A DNA stretch of 64,000 nt, from positions 806,001 to 870,000 of the forward strand of contig OZ246887.1 of the NCBI GenBank assembly GCA_965231765.1, in the 5' to 3' direction. Position 1 is the first letter of the stretch, and each line of letters opens with the position of its first letter. A model generated the notes under the pieces. It did no database searches. It saw only the letters and a program-made list of their open reading frames with translations, and was not told the DNA's origin. The position numbers and the translations under genes were made by a program. The DNA is from JAAXHF01 sp963665955 (lineage in GTDB: Bacteria; Desulfobacterota; Binatia; Bin18). This document shows positions 8,888-20,052 of this stretch, piece by piece.

Positions 8888-9940
8888 ATGAAATTCGGAC
8901 TCCATTACCAAATCCCACAATCGCCACACGAATCTGCGGTGACACGCTACCGCAACTCCCTCGACCAAGCCGCGTACGGAGAAACGCTTGGCTTTGAATC
9001 CGTCTGGCCGGTTGAGCAACATTTTAATGCCGAATTTTCCATGTTGCCCTCTCCGCTTTTGTGGCTGGCGGCTCTGGCAGAACGGACCCAGACCATACGG
9101 CTTGGTATCGGCATCATTTTGCTACCGTTATCACACCCGGTCCGGGTAGCTGAAGAAATTGCGACATTGGATACGCTCAGCAATGGCCGCGTGGAGTTTG
9201 GTATTGGCAGAGGTGTTTTTCCGACGCACTTTGCCGGTTTTGGCATTCCTCAGGAAGAGAGCAGAGAGCGGCTTTTAGAGGGCTTGGAACTGATTCTTCG
9301 GGCCTGGACACAAGAGCGATTCTCGTACGATGGACATTTTTTCCGGGTCGATGATCTCTCAGTTGTCCCCCGCCCCGTGCAGCAACCACACCCACCTGTG
9401 CATGTTGCAGCCAATACGCCGGAGACCTACGAGCTGATGGGCCGCTTGGGCTACTCCATTCTGTCGGCTGCGCAGGTGAATACCTTTCCCAAGCTCCGAG
9501 AGATGATTCCTATCTACCGCCAGGCGTACCATGCTGCGGGTCATCAAGGCTCAGACCAGGATACTCTGACCCTCCTGTCGCCCGTCTTTGTTGGCGAGAG
9601 TGCGGCACAGATCCGAGCCATCGTAGAGCCGAGTATCATGCGCTTTATTCAATCGGTTATTGACGGCTTTCCAGCGCTCAAGGATGCCGGTTCAGAGAAA
9701 AACCGCTTGCTGCAAGAAGCCGCTGATCGCTTACGCAAGACCACCTTTGAGCAGGTATGTGAGGTCATGGCAATCTATGACACCCCCGAAGCTTGTGTTG
9801 AACGCCTCAAAGGCTTGGAAGAAGAGTTTGGCATGGGACGCATGCTGTGTTGGTTTAATACTGGTGGCTTGATTGCTCATGAACACGTCAAGCGCAGCAT
9901 GGAGCTGTTTGCGACAAAAGTTATGCCCCATTTTTCGTAA
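8888..9940 (+). CDS. Luciferase-like (LLM) flavin-dependent monooxygenase
   Basis: This is a TIM-barrel protein of the bacterial luciferase family (350 residues), using FMN or F420. It starts MKFGLHYQIP and has ESVWPVEQHF, a motif in which the histidine faces the flavin, then TIRLGIGIILLPLSHPVRVAEE and GRVEFGIGRGVFPTHFAGFG. These are family hallmarks; the substrate is unknown. It is one of six or seven paralogues in the window. It stands alone ahead of the parC promoter. Confidence 0.88.
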   Translation: MKFGLHYQIPQSPHESAVTRYRNSLDQAAYGETLGFESVWPVEQHFNAEFSMLPSPLLWLAALAERTQTIRLGIGIILLPLSHPVRVAEEIATLDTLSNGRVEFGIGRGVFPTHFAGFGIPQEESRERLLEGLELILRAWTQERFSYDGHFFRVDDLSVVPRPVQQPHPPVHVAANTPETYELMGRLGYSILSAAQVNTFPKLREMIPIYRQAYHAAGHQGSDQDTLTLLSPVFVGESAAQIRAIVEPSIMRFIQSVIDGFPALKDAGSEKNRLLQEAADRLRKTTFEQVCEVMAIYDTPEACVERLKGLEEEFGMGRMLCWFNTGGLIAHEHVKRSMELFATKVMPHFS

Positions 9941-9959
9941 AAATCATGTATACTCTTCA

Positions 9960-9989
9960 TTGAACTTTCGCTTTAATTTCGCCTATAAT
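9960..9989 (+). promoter_or_regulatory. Sigma-70-type promoter for parC-parE
   Basis: A TTGAAC -35 box (9960-9965) and a perfect TATAAT -10 box (9984-9989) are 18 bases apart in the short gap before parC. The surrounding stretch is AT-rich. A GGAGGTGG ribosome site follows just before the ATG at 10010. Confidence 0.65.
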
Positions 9990-10009
9990 TCGCTAGTGGA
10001 GGTGGACGT

Positions 10010-12377
<2,368 letters not shown>

Positions 12378-12394
<17 letters not shown>

Positions 12395-14309
12395 TTATAC
12401 AGCGAAAGATATCACCGTTCTGGAAGGATTAGAGCCGGTCCGCAAACGGCCGGGCATGTATATTGGCGGTGTTGATAGTGCGGGACTGCATCACTTGGTG
12501 TGGGAGCTGCTTGATAATTCCGTGGATGAAGCCATGAATGGCCATGCCAGCCGGATTGAAGTCACGCTGCACTCAGACGGCTCAACCGTCACTGTCAGCG
12601 ATAACGGCCGAGGCATCCCGGTTGATATGCATCCCAAGTTCAAAAAATCCGCGCTTGAGCTCATTCTGACCACCTTGCATGCCGGTGGCAAATTTGGAGG
12701 CTTAAACTATTCGCATTCAGGTGGTCTGCATGGCGTTGGCGCGTCGGTGGTCACCGCGCTGTCAGACCAGGTCCTCGCCCGCGTCAAACGCGAGGGTACC
12801 GAATGGCAGCAAACCTTTTCGCGCGGACTGGCGACAAGCAAGATTAAACAGATTGAGCGGAATGGCCAAAATGGTGAGGTGCGCGGCAGCGGCACAACCA
12901 TTACCTTTCATCCCGATGCAGATATCTTTCCATCAATTACGCTCAAACCAGAATTGATTGCCGAGCGGCTCGAAACAAAAGCCTACATCCATAAAGGCTT
13001 GACGTTGATCTTCCACAATGAAGTCAGCGGCAAAGACACCCGCTATCATTACGCCGAGGGACTCAAAGCATATCTGGCAAAACTGCTCAGCGCAGGCGAT
13101 AAAAAAGCCATCATCCCTGAAGTTTTTCACCTCGAACGGCCGGACGACCCGCCGTTTGAATGCGTCTTGACCTGGACAGAGTCACCGGACGAGAGACTGC
13201 ATACCTTTGTGAATGGTATTCCCACTCCGTTTGGCGGCACGCATGAAAACGGCCTCAAAGCCGGTATCGTCAAAGCCGTTCGGAATTATCTAAATGTAAA
13301 CGATCTGCTGCCCAAAGGGATCAATCTGACTGCTGAAGATACGCGTGAAGGCATCGTCGTAGTCCTGAGTCTGTATTTAAAAGAACCTCAATTCCAGGGC
13401 CAGACCAAAGAAAAGCTTGGCAACCCCGAGGTGACGGCGCAAATCGATGGTTTGATTCGTACGGCATTGGAGAATTTTCTGCTCCATAATCGCACCCAAG
13501 CCAATACGATTGCCCAGCGGGTCATTCTCGCCGCTCGGGCACGAACGGCCTCACGGGCAGCGCTGGACACCATTCGTAGCAAGGGCTCTGTCTCGCACCG
13601 CCTCAATCTGCCTGGCAAGCTGGCCGACTGTTCCTCGACCAATCCAGCTACGAGTGAGTTATTCATTGTTGAGGGCGACTCAGCCGGTGGCTCAGCCAAG
13701 CAGGGCCGCGATCGAAAAACGCAAGCAATACTGCCCCTGCGCGGAAAAGTGCTGAATACCGAGCAAGCGGCGCTTCATAAAGTCCTGACCAACAAAGAGT
13801 TGAACGATATTGTGTCAGCCTTGGGGTGTGGCGTGGGCAAAGTCTTTGATGTGTCCAAGCTGCGCTATCACAAGGTTTGCCTGCTGATGGATGCCGATTC
13901 AGACGGCAACCATATCTGTACCCTGCTGCTGACCTTCTTTTATCGGCATCTGCCAGGGCTGATCGAACACGGGCATATCTATATTGCCCAGCCCCCGTTG
14001 TATAAAATCGAAATCGGCAAAGAGACCCTATGGGCTGCTGATGACGCAGAGAAAGAACAACTCCTCGCCCGGCAAAACGGGAATGCCAAGAAAGCTTACG
14101 TCCAGCGCTTTAAGGGCTTGGGCGAGATGAACCCGGCAACCCTCAAAGAGACCACACTTGATCCGCGCTCACGCACCTTACTCCAAGTCACGAGTGAAGA
14201 CGCTGAACGGACAGACGCGGCGATTCAGACCCTGATGGGCAAAGAGGTCCAGCCGCGCTTTGCCTTTATTATGGATCGGGCTCCGAAGGTTGAAGAGGTG
14301 GATGTCTAA
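12378..14309 (+). CDS. parE: Type II topoisomerase subunit B (topoisomerase IV ParE or gyrase B-like)
   Basis: This 643-residue ATPase subunit has the GHKL motifs ELLDNSVDEAMNG and DNGRGIPVDMHPK, and a glycine-rich lid HSGGLHGVGASVV. The TOPRIM motifs are EGDSAGGSAKQGRDRKTQA and MDADSDGNHI, and it ends with the GLGEMNPATLKETT region. The ATG at 12378 is chosen because conserved sequence starts there; it lies inside the last codons of parC, so translation is coupled. DADSDG in place of DADVDG is seen in some ParE-type proteins. Gyrase versus topoisomerase IV cannot be settled without the rest of the genome. Confidence 0.92.
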
Positions 14310-14509
14310 TCGTGTTCCGGGCCGAGGATTAAAAAGCAATCGGCACACAGCAGGCGCGCTCGCTCGGAATTTTTGGTGCCCCGTCGTTTCTCGCTGCTGA
14401 AGAACTCTTCTGGGGGAATGATCGACTCGAAGCGGCTTTGGACTGGCTCCAGCGCGAGACAAGGTAGACACAATTTCATCAAAAGAACGCAGCGAAATGA
14501 AGCCGCCAT
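14306..14509 (-). CDS. Small protein with two CxxC pairs
   Basis: The frame (67 residues from ATG at 14509, or 57 from ATG at 14479) contains KLCLPC and LLCADC about 40 residues apart, a spacing that could form a small zinc site. Between them is a charged stretch (FESIIPPEEFFSSEKRR). Its stop codon overlaps the parE stop, so the genes are convergent. No good ribosome site is visible before either start, and no family is recognised. It could also be noncoding. Confidence 0.35.
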   Translation of the reverse strand: MAASFRCVLLMKLCLPCLALEPVQSRFESIIPPEEFFSSEKRRGTKNSERARLLCADCFLILGPEHD

Positions 14510-14550
14510 GGCTGATGACAAGCACCACAGTCACACAGCGGCACTGTGAG

Positions 14551-14586
14551 CAGGATAAACAGGATGAACAGGATGAACAGGATGAG
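14551..14586. repeat. Four copies of a 9-bp tandem repeat (CAGGATGAA)
   Basis: Units begin at 14551, 14560, 14569 and 14578 and read CAGGATAAA, CAGGATGAA, CAGGATGAA, CAGGATGAG. This is the kind of ATCCTGTTCATCCTG repeat seen scattered between genes in many bacterial genomes. It ends 14 bases from the groEL remnant. Confidence 0.8.
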
Positions 14587-14600
14587 CGGAGTGAGATCTC

Positions 14601-14787
14601 TTAAAAGTCCCCATCCGGCATCGGCGGCTGGGCATTCTTTTCTTCTGGTTTTTCGGCAATGATGGCTTCTGTTGTCAGCAACAATCCAGCCACTGAGGCC
14701 GCATTTTGCAGTGCTGTTCTCACGACTTTAGTCGGATCAATAATCCCAGACTTCAGCGGATCATCATAACATTCAGTTAGTCCACCT
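14601..14787 (-). pseudogene. groEL: groEL C-terminal remnant
   Basis: Read on the minus strand, the last 60 or so codons match the end of the chaperonin GroEL: DPLKSGIIDPTKVVRTALQN, then AASVAGLLLTTEAIIAEKPE, ending PPMPDGDF and TAA. The only upstream frame is closed by a stop near 14790, so the rest of the gene (about 480 codons) is missing. The C-terminal tail lacks the GGM repeat. It lies close to rpoH and dnaK, so it may be the trace of a lost second chaperonin locus. Confidence 0.88.
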
Positions 14788-14961
14788 GTCCATCATTGAC
14801 CAACTGCCGAGGCTGATTCGGGAGATTTTGGGTTGAACGTCGGGCGTTCGCACCATGCGCCAGCATGTACAGCCGGTACAACATAGTTTTGAGCAGCACG
14901 TCTGGAAGATTGTCATCGCCGCTATGACAGTCAAAGGCGACACAGAGACCAGCCGGTACAT
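14788..14961. other. Stretch without an assigned gene
   Basis: The minus strand holds an open frame reading AGLCVAFDCHSGDDNLPDVL and onward to QLVNDGQVD, ending at a stop near 14775, with no start codon or ribosome site. It may be the decayed tail of a further gene. A second minus-strand frame starts with ATG right after the stop of the gene at 14962 but has no coding character. Confidence 0.3.
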
Positions 14962-15189
14962 TTAAGCAGCTGGCTGAGCCAGGCGTCCACTCTCATCTTT
15001 CCAGCTTGGCATCAGAGCCAATAGCCACTCTCGCCATGACTGTCCCTCTGACGAGGAACACGCCTCTGATGTCGTCGATGAAGCAGCAGCCTGGGCGGAC
15101 GCGGCAGCTCGTGCCTGGTATAGCTCCCACGGAGCACTCCACACACCTCGCTCGTCCCGAACCATTTCAATTTCATACTGTGTACGCAT
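14962..15189 (-). CDS. 75-residue hypothetical protein, alanine/serine-rich centre
   Basis: The protein starts MRTQYEIEMVRDERGVWSAP, has an Ala/Ser/Thr-rich middle and ends with a tryptophan-rich amphipathic stretch (SWREWLLALMPSWKD). An AGGAGGAA ribosome site eight bases upstream fixes the ATG at 15189; the longer frame to 15231 has none. It lies downstream of rpoH on the same strand. No family recognised. The start, ribosome site and lack of decay suggest a real gene. Confidence 0.55.
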   Translation of the reverse strand: MRTQYEIEMVRDERGVWSAPWELYQARAAASAQAAASSTTSEACSSSEGQSWREWLLALMPSWKDESGRLAQPAA

Positions 15190-15306
15190 GAGTCTGTTCC
15201 TCCTGGTCCAGAATGAAACAAACGTAAACACCGCCGGCGGGCTGTCAAGGAACCTGAAGCGGTAATGGCGGGAAGAATAGAGAGGAGCGTTATCAGCGCA
15301 GACGTC

Positions 15307-16278
15307 TCACTCGTGGTTAAAACTGATAGCCAGGGCATCTGCGTCTTCGAATACGTCGAGCAGGTGGGTTTTGAGCTTTTTTTTGATTTGATTTTCAATC
15401 TGCCGCACCCGCTCGCGGCTGAGCTCGTATTCGTCGGCAATCTCCTGGAGAGTGCGCGGTTCATCAGCAATCAATCGCTGCTCAAAAATCACCTTGTCAC
15501 GCCCTGTTAACTGCTCAGCAAAAGCGGCAATCTGTTGTTGTATCAGCTTCTGGTCGTGGGCAGCTTCGACCATACGTTCTGGCGAGGCCGACGAGTCTGC
15601 GACCATATCACCAAGAGTCGCACCGTGTTCTGCATTGTTGAGCCGTGTGTCGAGTGATGTTTCCGGAGCTGCCAGGCGCTGCTCCATATCGATCACCTCA
15701 CCTTCGGACACATCAAGACGATGCGCAATGAGCTTCGGGCTTGGCACAAAACCTTCCGCTTCGATCTTTTCCTTCTCTTTCCGTAGATTATAGAAAAGTT
15801 TGCGCTGGGCTCGGGTGGTGCCTATCCTGATCAGTCGAAAGTTCCGCATCAGGAAACGCAGCATATAGGCGCGAATCCACCACGCGGCATACGACGGAAA
15901 GCGCACCCCCCGGTACGGATCAAACTTCTGGACTGCCTCCATCAGGCCGGTATTGCCCTCTTGAATCAGTTCCAGCAGTTGCTCGCTAGCGTGTTGGTAT
16001 TCGCGGGCAAGTTTTACGACGAGCCGCAGATTCCCAGTCACCAGGCGGTACGCAGCCTGAATATCACCGTATTCTTTGTATTGGACAGCAAAGTCATGTT
16101 CTTCTTCTGGACTCAGAAGAGGGTAGCGCCGCATAGCGGCAAAATACTGCTGCAAGGGGTCGGACAAGACAAGGTCTTGGCCCGGCTCATCTGGTAGATC
16201 GTCGTGTATTTCCAAGACAGTTGGGAGGGCGAGATCCTCAGTTGCAACAGGGATCTCGGGGTCTCGTTTTTCAGCCAC
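15307..16278 (-). CDS. rpoH: RNA polymerase heat-shock sigma factor (sigma-32)
   Basis: A 323-residue sigma-70-family factor. Region 2 shows LIQEGNTGLMEAVQKFDP and FPSYAAWWIRAYMLRFLMRN, with GTTRAQRKLFYNLRK, the RpoH-box-like segment that marks sigma-32. Region 4 ends with LQEIADEYELSRERVRQIEN. The first codon is GTG at 16278; the ATG two bases upstream is out of frame. It lies 65 bases after dnaK on the same strand, so the heat-shock sigma factor and the DnaK chaperone that usually restrains it are probably in one unit. Confidence 0.93.
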   Translation of the reverse strand: MAEKRDPEIPVATEDLALPTVLEIHDDLPDEPGQDLVLSDPLQQYFAAMRRYPLLSPEEEHDFAVQYKEYGDIQAAYRLVTGNLRLVVKLAREYQHASEQLLELIQEGNTGLMEAVQKFDPYRGVRFPSYAAWWIRAYMLRFLMRNFRLIRIGTTRAQRKLFYNLRKEKEKIEAEGFVPSPKLIAHRLDVSEGEVIDMEQRLAAPETSLDTRLNNAEHGATLGDMVADSSASPERMVEAAHDQKLIQQQIAAFAEQLTGRDKVIFEQRLIADEPRTLQEIADEYELSRERVRQIENQIKKKLKTHLLDVFEDADALAISFNHE

Positions 16279-16315
16279 ATTTTTGCCCTACACTAGGAGC
16301 AGACTGTATTCAACG

Positions 16316-16337
16316 GGGGGAAGCAGTTGCTTCCCCC
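16316..16337 (-). terminator. Hairpin between dnaK and rpoH
   Basis: GGGGGAAGCA (16316-16325) pairs with TGCTTCCCCC (16328-16337) just after the dnaK stop. No T-tract follows, so it may act as a partial terminator or RNA-processing site that sets the dnaK to rpoH ratio. Confidence 0.5.
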
Positions 16338-16343
16338 AGCAGC

Positions 16344-18272
16344 TTACCTCAGCTCCTCAAAGTCGGCATCAACCACATTGTCTGTATCCCCAGCCGGCTG
16401 GGAGGAGTGGGCAGACTCAGCTCCTGATTGAGCGTTGCCCGCACTCGACTGGTTGGCCTGAGACGTGTGGGCATACATGGCTTCGGCCAACGTCTGTGAA
16501 GCTTGAGTGAGATGATCGGTCGCCTGTTTGAGTGCGTCCAAATCCCCATTGCGATCTTCAAGCACCTTTTTGGCTTCTTCCAACGCGCCCTCGATCGAGC
16601 CTTTTATTGTCGGGTCAAGCGAGCTGGCATGTTCGCCTACTGATTGCTCGACGGAGTAGACCAGACTGTCCAACTGGTTGCGAGCCTCAATGCGTTCTTT
16701 CTTGCCTCGATCTTCTTCCGCATGGATCTCTGCATCTTTGACCATACGTTTGATCTCGTCTTCAGTCAGACCGCTCGATGCCGTGATCCGAATGGACTGC
16801 TCTTTGCCCGAGCCAAGGTCTCTGGCACTGACTTGGAGAATGCCATTGGCGTCAATATCGAACCCGACCTCGATCTGCGGCTGACCGCGCGGGGCGGGCG
16901 GGATGTCCACCAGATTGAATTGTCCGAGCAGCTTATTATCGACAGACATCTCCCGCTCGCCCTGGAAGACCCGAATGGTAACCGCAGGCTGGTTATCCTC
17001 GGCCGTCGAGAATGTCTGACTTTTCTTGGCCGGAATCGTCGTATTCTTGTCGATCAGCTTAGTCATCACCCCGCCCAAGGTTTCAATTCCGAGCGACAGT
17101 GGCGTCACATCGAGCAGCAACACGTCGTCCACTTCTCCTTTGAGAACACCGCCCTGGATGGCTGCCCCAATGGCGACCACTTCATCAGGATTGACACCTT
17201 TGTGAGGATCTCGGTCAAAAATCTTTTTGACCCGCTCCTGGACCGCTGGCATGCGGGTCATGCCGCCGACGAGTACAACTTCATCGATGTCTTGCGCCGA
17301 CAGCTTGGCATCCTTGAGTGCGGTGCGACACGGTGTGTCGAGCCGGTCGAGCAAATCTGCGCACAGCGACTCAAATTTTGCCCGGCTGAGTTTGATCAAG
17401 AGATGTTTAGGTCCAGTCTGGTCAGCCGTGATAAAAGGCAGATTGACCTCGGTTTCCATAGTCGCAGACAGCTCAAGCTTAGCCTTTTCTGCCGCCTCTT
17501 TGAGACGCTGGAGGGCCATCCGATCCTGACTCAGATCAATGCCTTGATCCTTCTTGAACTCTTCGACCAGGTAATCGATAATCTGCTGGTCAAAGTCATC
17601 ACCGCCGAGAAAGGTATCACCATTGGTTGACTTGACTTCAAATACTCCCTCTCCAACCTGGAGAATCGACACATCGAACGTTCCGCCACCCAGATCAAAC
17701 ACCGCAATTTTTTCGTCTTGCTTTTTGTCCAGGCCGTAGGCAAGAGCTGCGGCTGTCGGCTCATTGATAATGCGCTGGACGTTGAGTCCGGCGATCCGCC
17801 CAGCATCTGTAGTTGCCTGGCGCTGAGAGTCATTAAAATAGGCCGGGACAGTCACCACCGCATCAGCGACCGGTTCGCCCAAGTATTCCTCGGCCGTTTG
17901 TTTCATCTTTTGCAGAATGAACGCTGAAATTTCAGCGGGACTATATTTTTTGTCCCGTACCTCGACCCAGGCATCACCATTGGCGGCCTTGATGACTGTG
18001 TACGGCAGCGTCTTCATCGCCTTTTGGACCTCTGGATCGTCACAGCGGTGGCCCATTAAGCGCTTAATTGAGAACAACGTATTTTCCGGGTTAGTCACCT
18101 GCTGGCGACGGGCGATCTGTCCAACGAGCCGTTCGCCCTCTTCGGTAAAGGCCACGACAGAAGGAGTTGTCCGGTTGCCTTCGGCATTGACTAATACCGT
18201 AGGCTCACCGCCTTCCATGATCGCCACCACCGAGTTGGTCGTGCCTAAATCAATACCAATTGTTTTTGCCAT
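16344..18272 (-). CDS. dnaK: Chaperone DnaK (Hsp70)
   Basis: This 642-residue Hsp70 starts MAKTIGIDLGTTNSVVAIME, with a GAAGGAGGAA ribosome site; the frame's upstream extension is not used. Hsp70 signatures are present: VFDLGGGTFDVSIL, VVLVGGMTRMPAVQ and the linker DVLLLDVTPLSLGIET. The end reads GDTDNVVDADFEELR, with the acidic tail typical of bacterial DnaK. No grpE or dnaJ is adjacent, which is unusual. A promoter lies just upstream. Confidence 0.98.
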   Translation of the reverse strand: MAKTIGIDLGTTNSVVAIMEGGEPTVLVNAEGNRTTPSVVAFTEEGERLVGQIARRQQVTNPENTLFSIKRLMGHRCDDPEVQKAMKTLPYTVIKAANGDAWVEVRDKKYSPAEISAFILQKMKQTAEEYLGEPVADAVVTVPAYFNDSQRQATTDAGRIAGLNVQRIINEPTAAALAYGLDKKQDEKIAVFDLGGGTFDVSILQVGEGVFEVKSTNGDTFLGGDDFDQQIIDYLVEEFKKDQGIDLSQDRMALQRLKEAAEKAKLELSATMETEVNLPFITADQTGPKHLLIKLSRAKFESLCADLLDRLDTPCRTALKDAKLSAQDIDEVVLVGGMTRMPAVQERVKKIFDRDPHKGVNPDEVVAIGAAIQGGVLKGEVDDVLLLDVTPLSLGIETLGGVMTKLIDKNTTIPAKKSQTFSTAEDNQPAVTIRVFQGEREMSVDNKLLGQFNLVDIPPAPRGQPQIEVGFDIDANGILQVSARDLGSGKEQSIRITASSGLTEDEIKRMVKDAEIHAEEDRGKKERIEARNQLDSLVYSVEQSVGEHASSLDPTIKGSIEGALEEAKKVLEDRNGDLDALKQATDHLTQASQTLAEAMYAHTSQANQSSAGNAQSGAESAHSSQPAGDTDNVVDADFEELR

Positions 18273-18349
18273 ATGAGGTTCCTCCTTCTCAGGGGACTGC
18301 ACGTCCGTTTACAGGTACGTTTAACTACGTGTGACTACCTGTTGAAAAA

Positions 18350-18377
18350 AAGGTAACCGCCAAAAGGCGACTGTCAA
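18350..18377 (-). promoter_or_regulatory. Candidate promoter of dnaK
   Basis: On the minus strand TTGACA (18372-18377) is followed after 16 bases by TACCTT (18350-18355), about 80 bases before the dnaK start. The spacer contains the palindrome CGCCTTTTGGCG. I see no CIRCE element and no clear sigma-32 box. Confidence 0.4.
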
Positions 18378-18445
18378 GAGCAAACTTTTCAGTTGTGACA
18401 CACTATCTCGGCGGCCAGGAATGACAGGCCGGGGAGCTTCCTCTC

Positions 18446-18470
18446 AGAAGTCCTTTCGAGAAGGACTTCT
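18446..18470. terminator. Ten-base-pair hairpin
   Basis: AGAAGTCCTT (18446-18455) and AAGGACTTCT (18461-18470) form a perfect stem with a five-base loop. It follows the catalase remnant in that gene's direction, so it may be its old terminator. Confidence 0.5.
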
Positions 18471-18485
18471 GCTATCGTGTACCAG

Positions 18486-18635
18486 CTATTTGAGCGCCTG
18501 GCGTACCCCTTGCCCATAAGCCGGATCAGCCTTATCAAAATGCGCCAGCTGCGTGTCGATGATATCCTGTGGAATCCCTTGCATCGCAGCAGCAATATTA
18601 CTGAACAAGCGTTGTTGCTGCCCATCATCAAATCG
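18486..18635 (-). pseudogene. Catalase C-terminal remnant
   Basis: On the minus strand the frame reads DDGQQQRLFSNIAAAMQGIP, then QDIIDTQLAHFDKADPAYGQ, ending GVRQALK and TAG. This is the well-conserved C-terminal end of haem catalases, where the protein usually carries about 430 more residues upstream. The fragment stops abruptly at an oxyR fragment on the other strand. About 50 codons remain. Confidence 0.85.
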
Positions 18636-18637
18636 CG

Positions 18638-18742
18638 CGCAGGCTTCTCACCGCAAGCGACGAGTTCGTAGACCTAGCCCGCAGCCTGACTCAGCCGCTG
18701 TCCGGCATCTTACGGCTCGGCGTCATTCCCACCGTCGCACCG
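18638..18742 (+). pseudogene. oxyR: oxyR (LysR-family) internal remnant
   Basis: The plus strand reads LLTASDEFVDLARSLTQPLS, then GILRLGVIPTVAP. This is the end of the linker helix and the first strand of the effector domain of OxyR, where the normal form is PLSGPLRLGVIPTIAPY. The match ends sharply after VAP; no DNA-binding domain and no regulatory cysteines remain. Its 5' end abuts the catalase remnant, pointing to a deletion joining two neighbours. Confidence 0.75.
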
Positions 18743-18873
18743 TGTGTGGAGGACAAAAAAGGCTTCCCATGCTGCAAGTCCGAATCGATACAGTCACCGT
18801 TGCATCACGCCGCCCGTCGGCTTTCGATACGCATTTGCGCGTTTTGCTGTTTCGCCATCAGCGGGACCACTTA
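18743..18873. other. No gene seen
   Basis: The stretch between the oxyR remnant and the nitronate monooxygenase gene has no frame with coding character and no clear hairpin. A long plus-strand frame through it is a shadow. Confidence 0.5.
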
Positions 18874-20019
18874 TTATTCTGCTTCGAGCGCATCGGACAG
18901 ACGCACGTAAGCATTAAAAAAGTCTTCCTTGAACTCTTGCACTACTGCTCCCGCCGACATCTGCCGATTCATCAGTCCCACCCCCTGCCCAACCCAATAG
19001 GTCGCCAATTCTTTAGCGCCCGCATGACCACTCTGGGACAGCTTGTCAACGCGGTTTAAAGCGGGCTCAGTCACAAGGGATTGGAGCGGCATCGTCAGCG
19101 GCGCGGGGCTGTCTTCCGCTTCCCAGGCATCTGTCCACGGGGATTTGAGTTGGCGTGAATACTTACCCGTACGGGCTTTAGAGCGAACGGTATCACGCGA
19201 TGAGGCGTGGAGCATCTTTTCCTTGACGACAGGGTTCGTCTCCGCTTCACTTGTGGTTAACCAGACCGAACCTGTCCACGCCCCGGCTGCCCCCATGGCC
19301 ATACAGGCAGCCATCTGACGACCAGTCACAATGCCACCTGCGGCTAAAACAGGGACATTGCCATACGACTGAACCGCTTCACAGATTTCGGGGATCAGCA
19401 CCATAGTCGACACATCCCCACAGTGACCCCCCGCTTCGCCGCCTGCGGCAATGAGCAAGTCAACACCAGCTTCGACTTGGCGGATCGCGTGCTTTTGTGC
19501 GCCGACAAGGGCCGCGACCTTCACTCCGTGTTGTTTCCCCATCTCCAGCATAATCTGGGGCGGAACCCCCAGCGCGTTAGCCACGAGCTTGATCGGATGC
19601 GAAAAAGCGACCTCTAAAGACTTGGCTGCTCCGCTGGCTTCCATATTCTGGCTCGTCTTGAAGGAGTCGTCGCGAAAGCGATACACCCCTTCTGATGGGA
19701 TGTCATATTTGGCCAGAATTCCTGCCGCAAACTGAAAATTCTCCTGAGGAATAGCCGCCTCGACCTTCTCCCGAGTCAGTCCCCCAACACTCTCCTTGGC
19801 AATCTTATTCGGCACAATCAGATCGATGCCGTACGGCTTACCGTCAATGTGATCGTCAATCCAACCCAATTCTTCTTCCAGACGATCCGGCGGGAGCGAT
19901 ACGGCTCCAAAGACTCCCATACCACCGGCTTTAGACACCGCGACCACAACGTCTCGGCAGTGGGTAAAAGCAAGCAGCGGGAACTCAATACCAAACATGT
20001 CGCAAATAGGAGTTTTCAT
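18874..20019 (-). CDS. Nitronate monooxygenase-family FMN protein
   Basis: A TIM-barrel flavoprotein of the 2-nitropropane dioxygenase/nitronate monooxygenase family (381 residues). It starts with ICDMFGIEFPLLAF and KAGGMGVFGAVSL and has the FMN-binding AAGGEAGGHCGD and VPVLAAGGIVTGRQMAACMA. Members oxidise alkyl nitronates, although this branch, with a C-terminal extension of about 60 residues, may act on other substrates. The histidine in GGHCG corresponds to the catalytic base region. The LLM gene lies directly downstream on the same strand. Confidence 0.88.
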   Translation of the reverse strand: MKTPICDMFGIEFPLLAFTHCRDVVVAVSKAGGMGVFGAVSLPPDRLEEELGWIDDHIDGKPYGIDLIVPNKIAKESVGGLTREKVEAAIPQENFQFAAGILAKYDIPSEGVYRFRDDSFKTSQNMEASGAAKSLEVAFSHPIKLVANALGVPPQIMLEMGKQHGVKVAALVGAQKHAIRQVEAGVDLLIAAGGEAGGHCGDVSTMVLIPEICEAVQSYGNVPVLAAGGIVTGRQMAACMAMGAAGAWTGSVWLTTSEAETNPVVKEKMLHASSRDTVRSKARTGKYSRQLKSPWTDAWEAEDSPAPLTMPLQSLVTEPALNRVDKLSQSGHAGAKELATYWVGQGVGLMNRQMSAGAVVQEFKEDFFNAYVRLSDALEAE

Positions 20020-20052
20020 GATTGCCCTCTTTTCATCTCCAGAGATACGCTG

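Noticed and set aside
16532..17630. Long plus-strand frames across dnaK
   Set aside because: They have no family content and mirror the conserved dnaK frame on the other strand.
18553..19059. 168-codon plus-strand frame
   Set aside because: It crosses the oxyR and catalase remnants in another frame and has no coding character.
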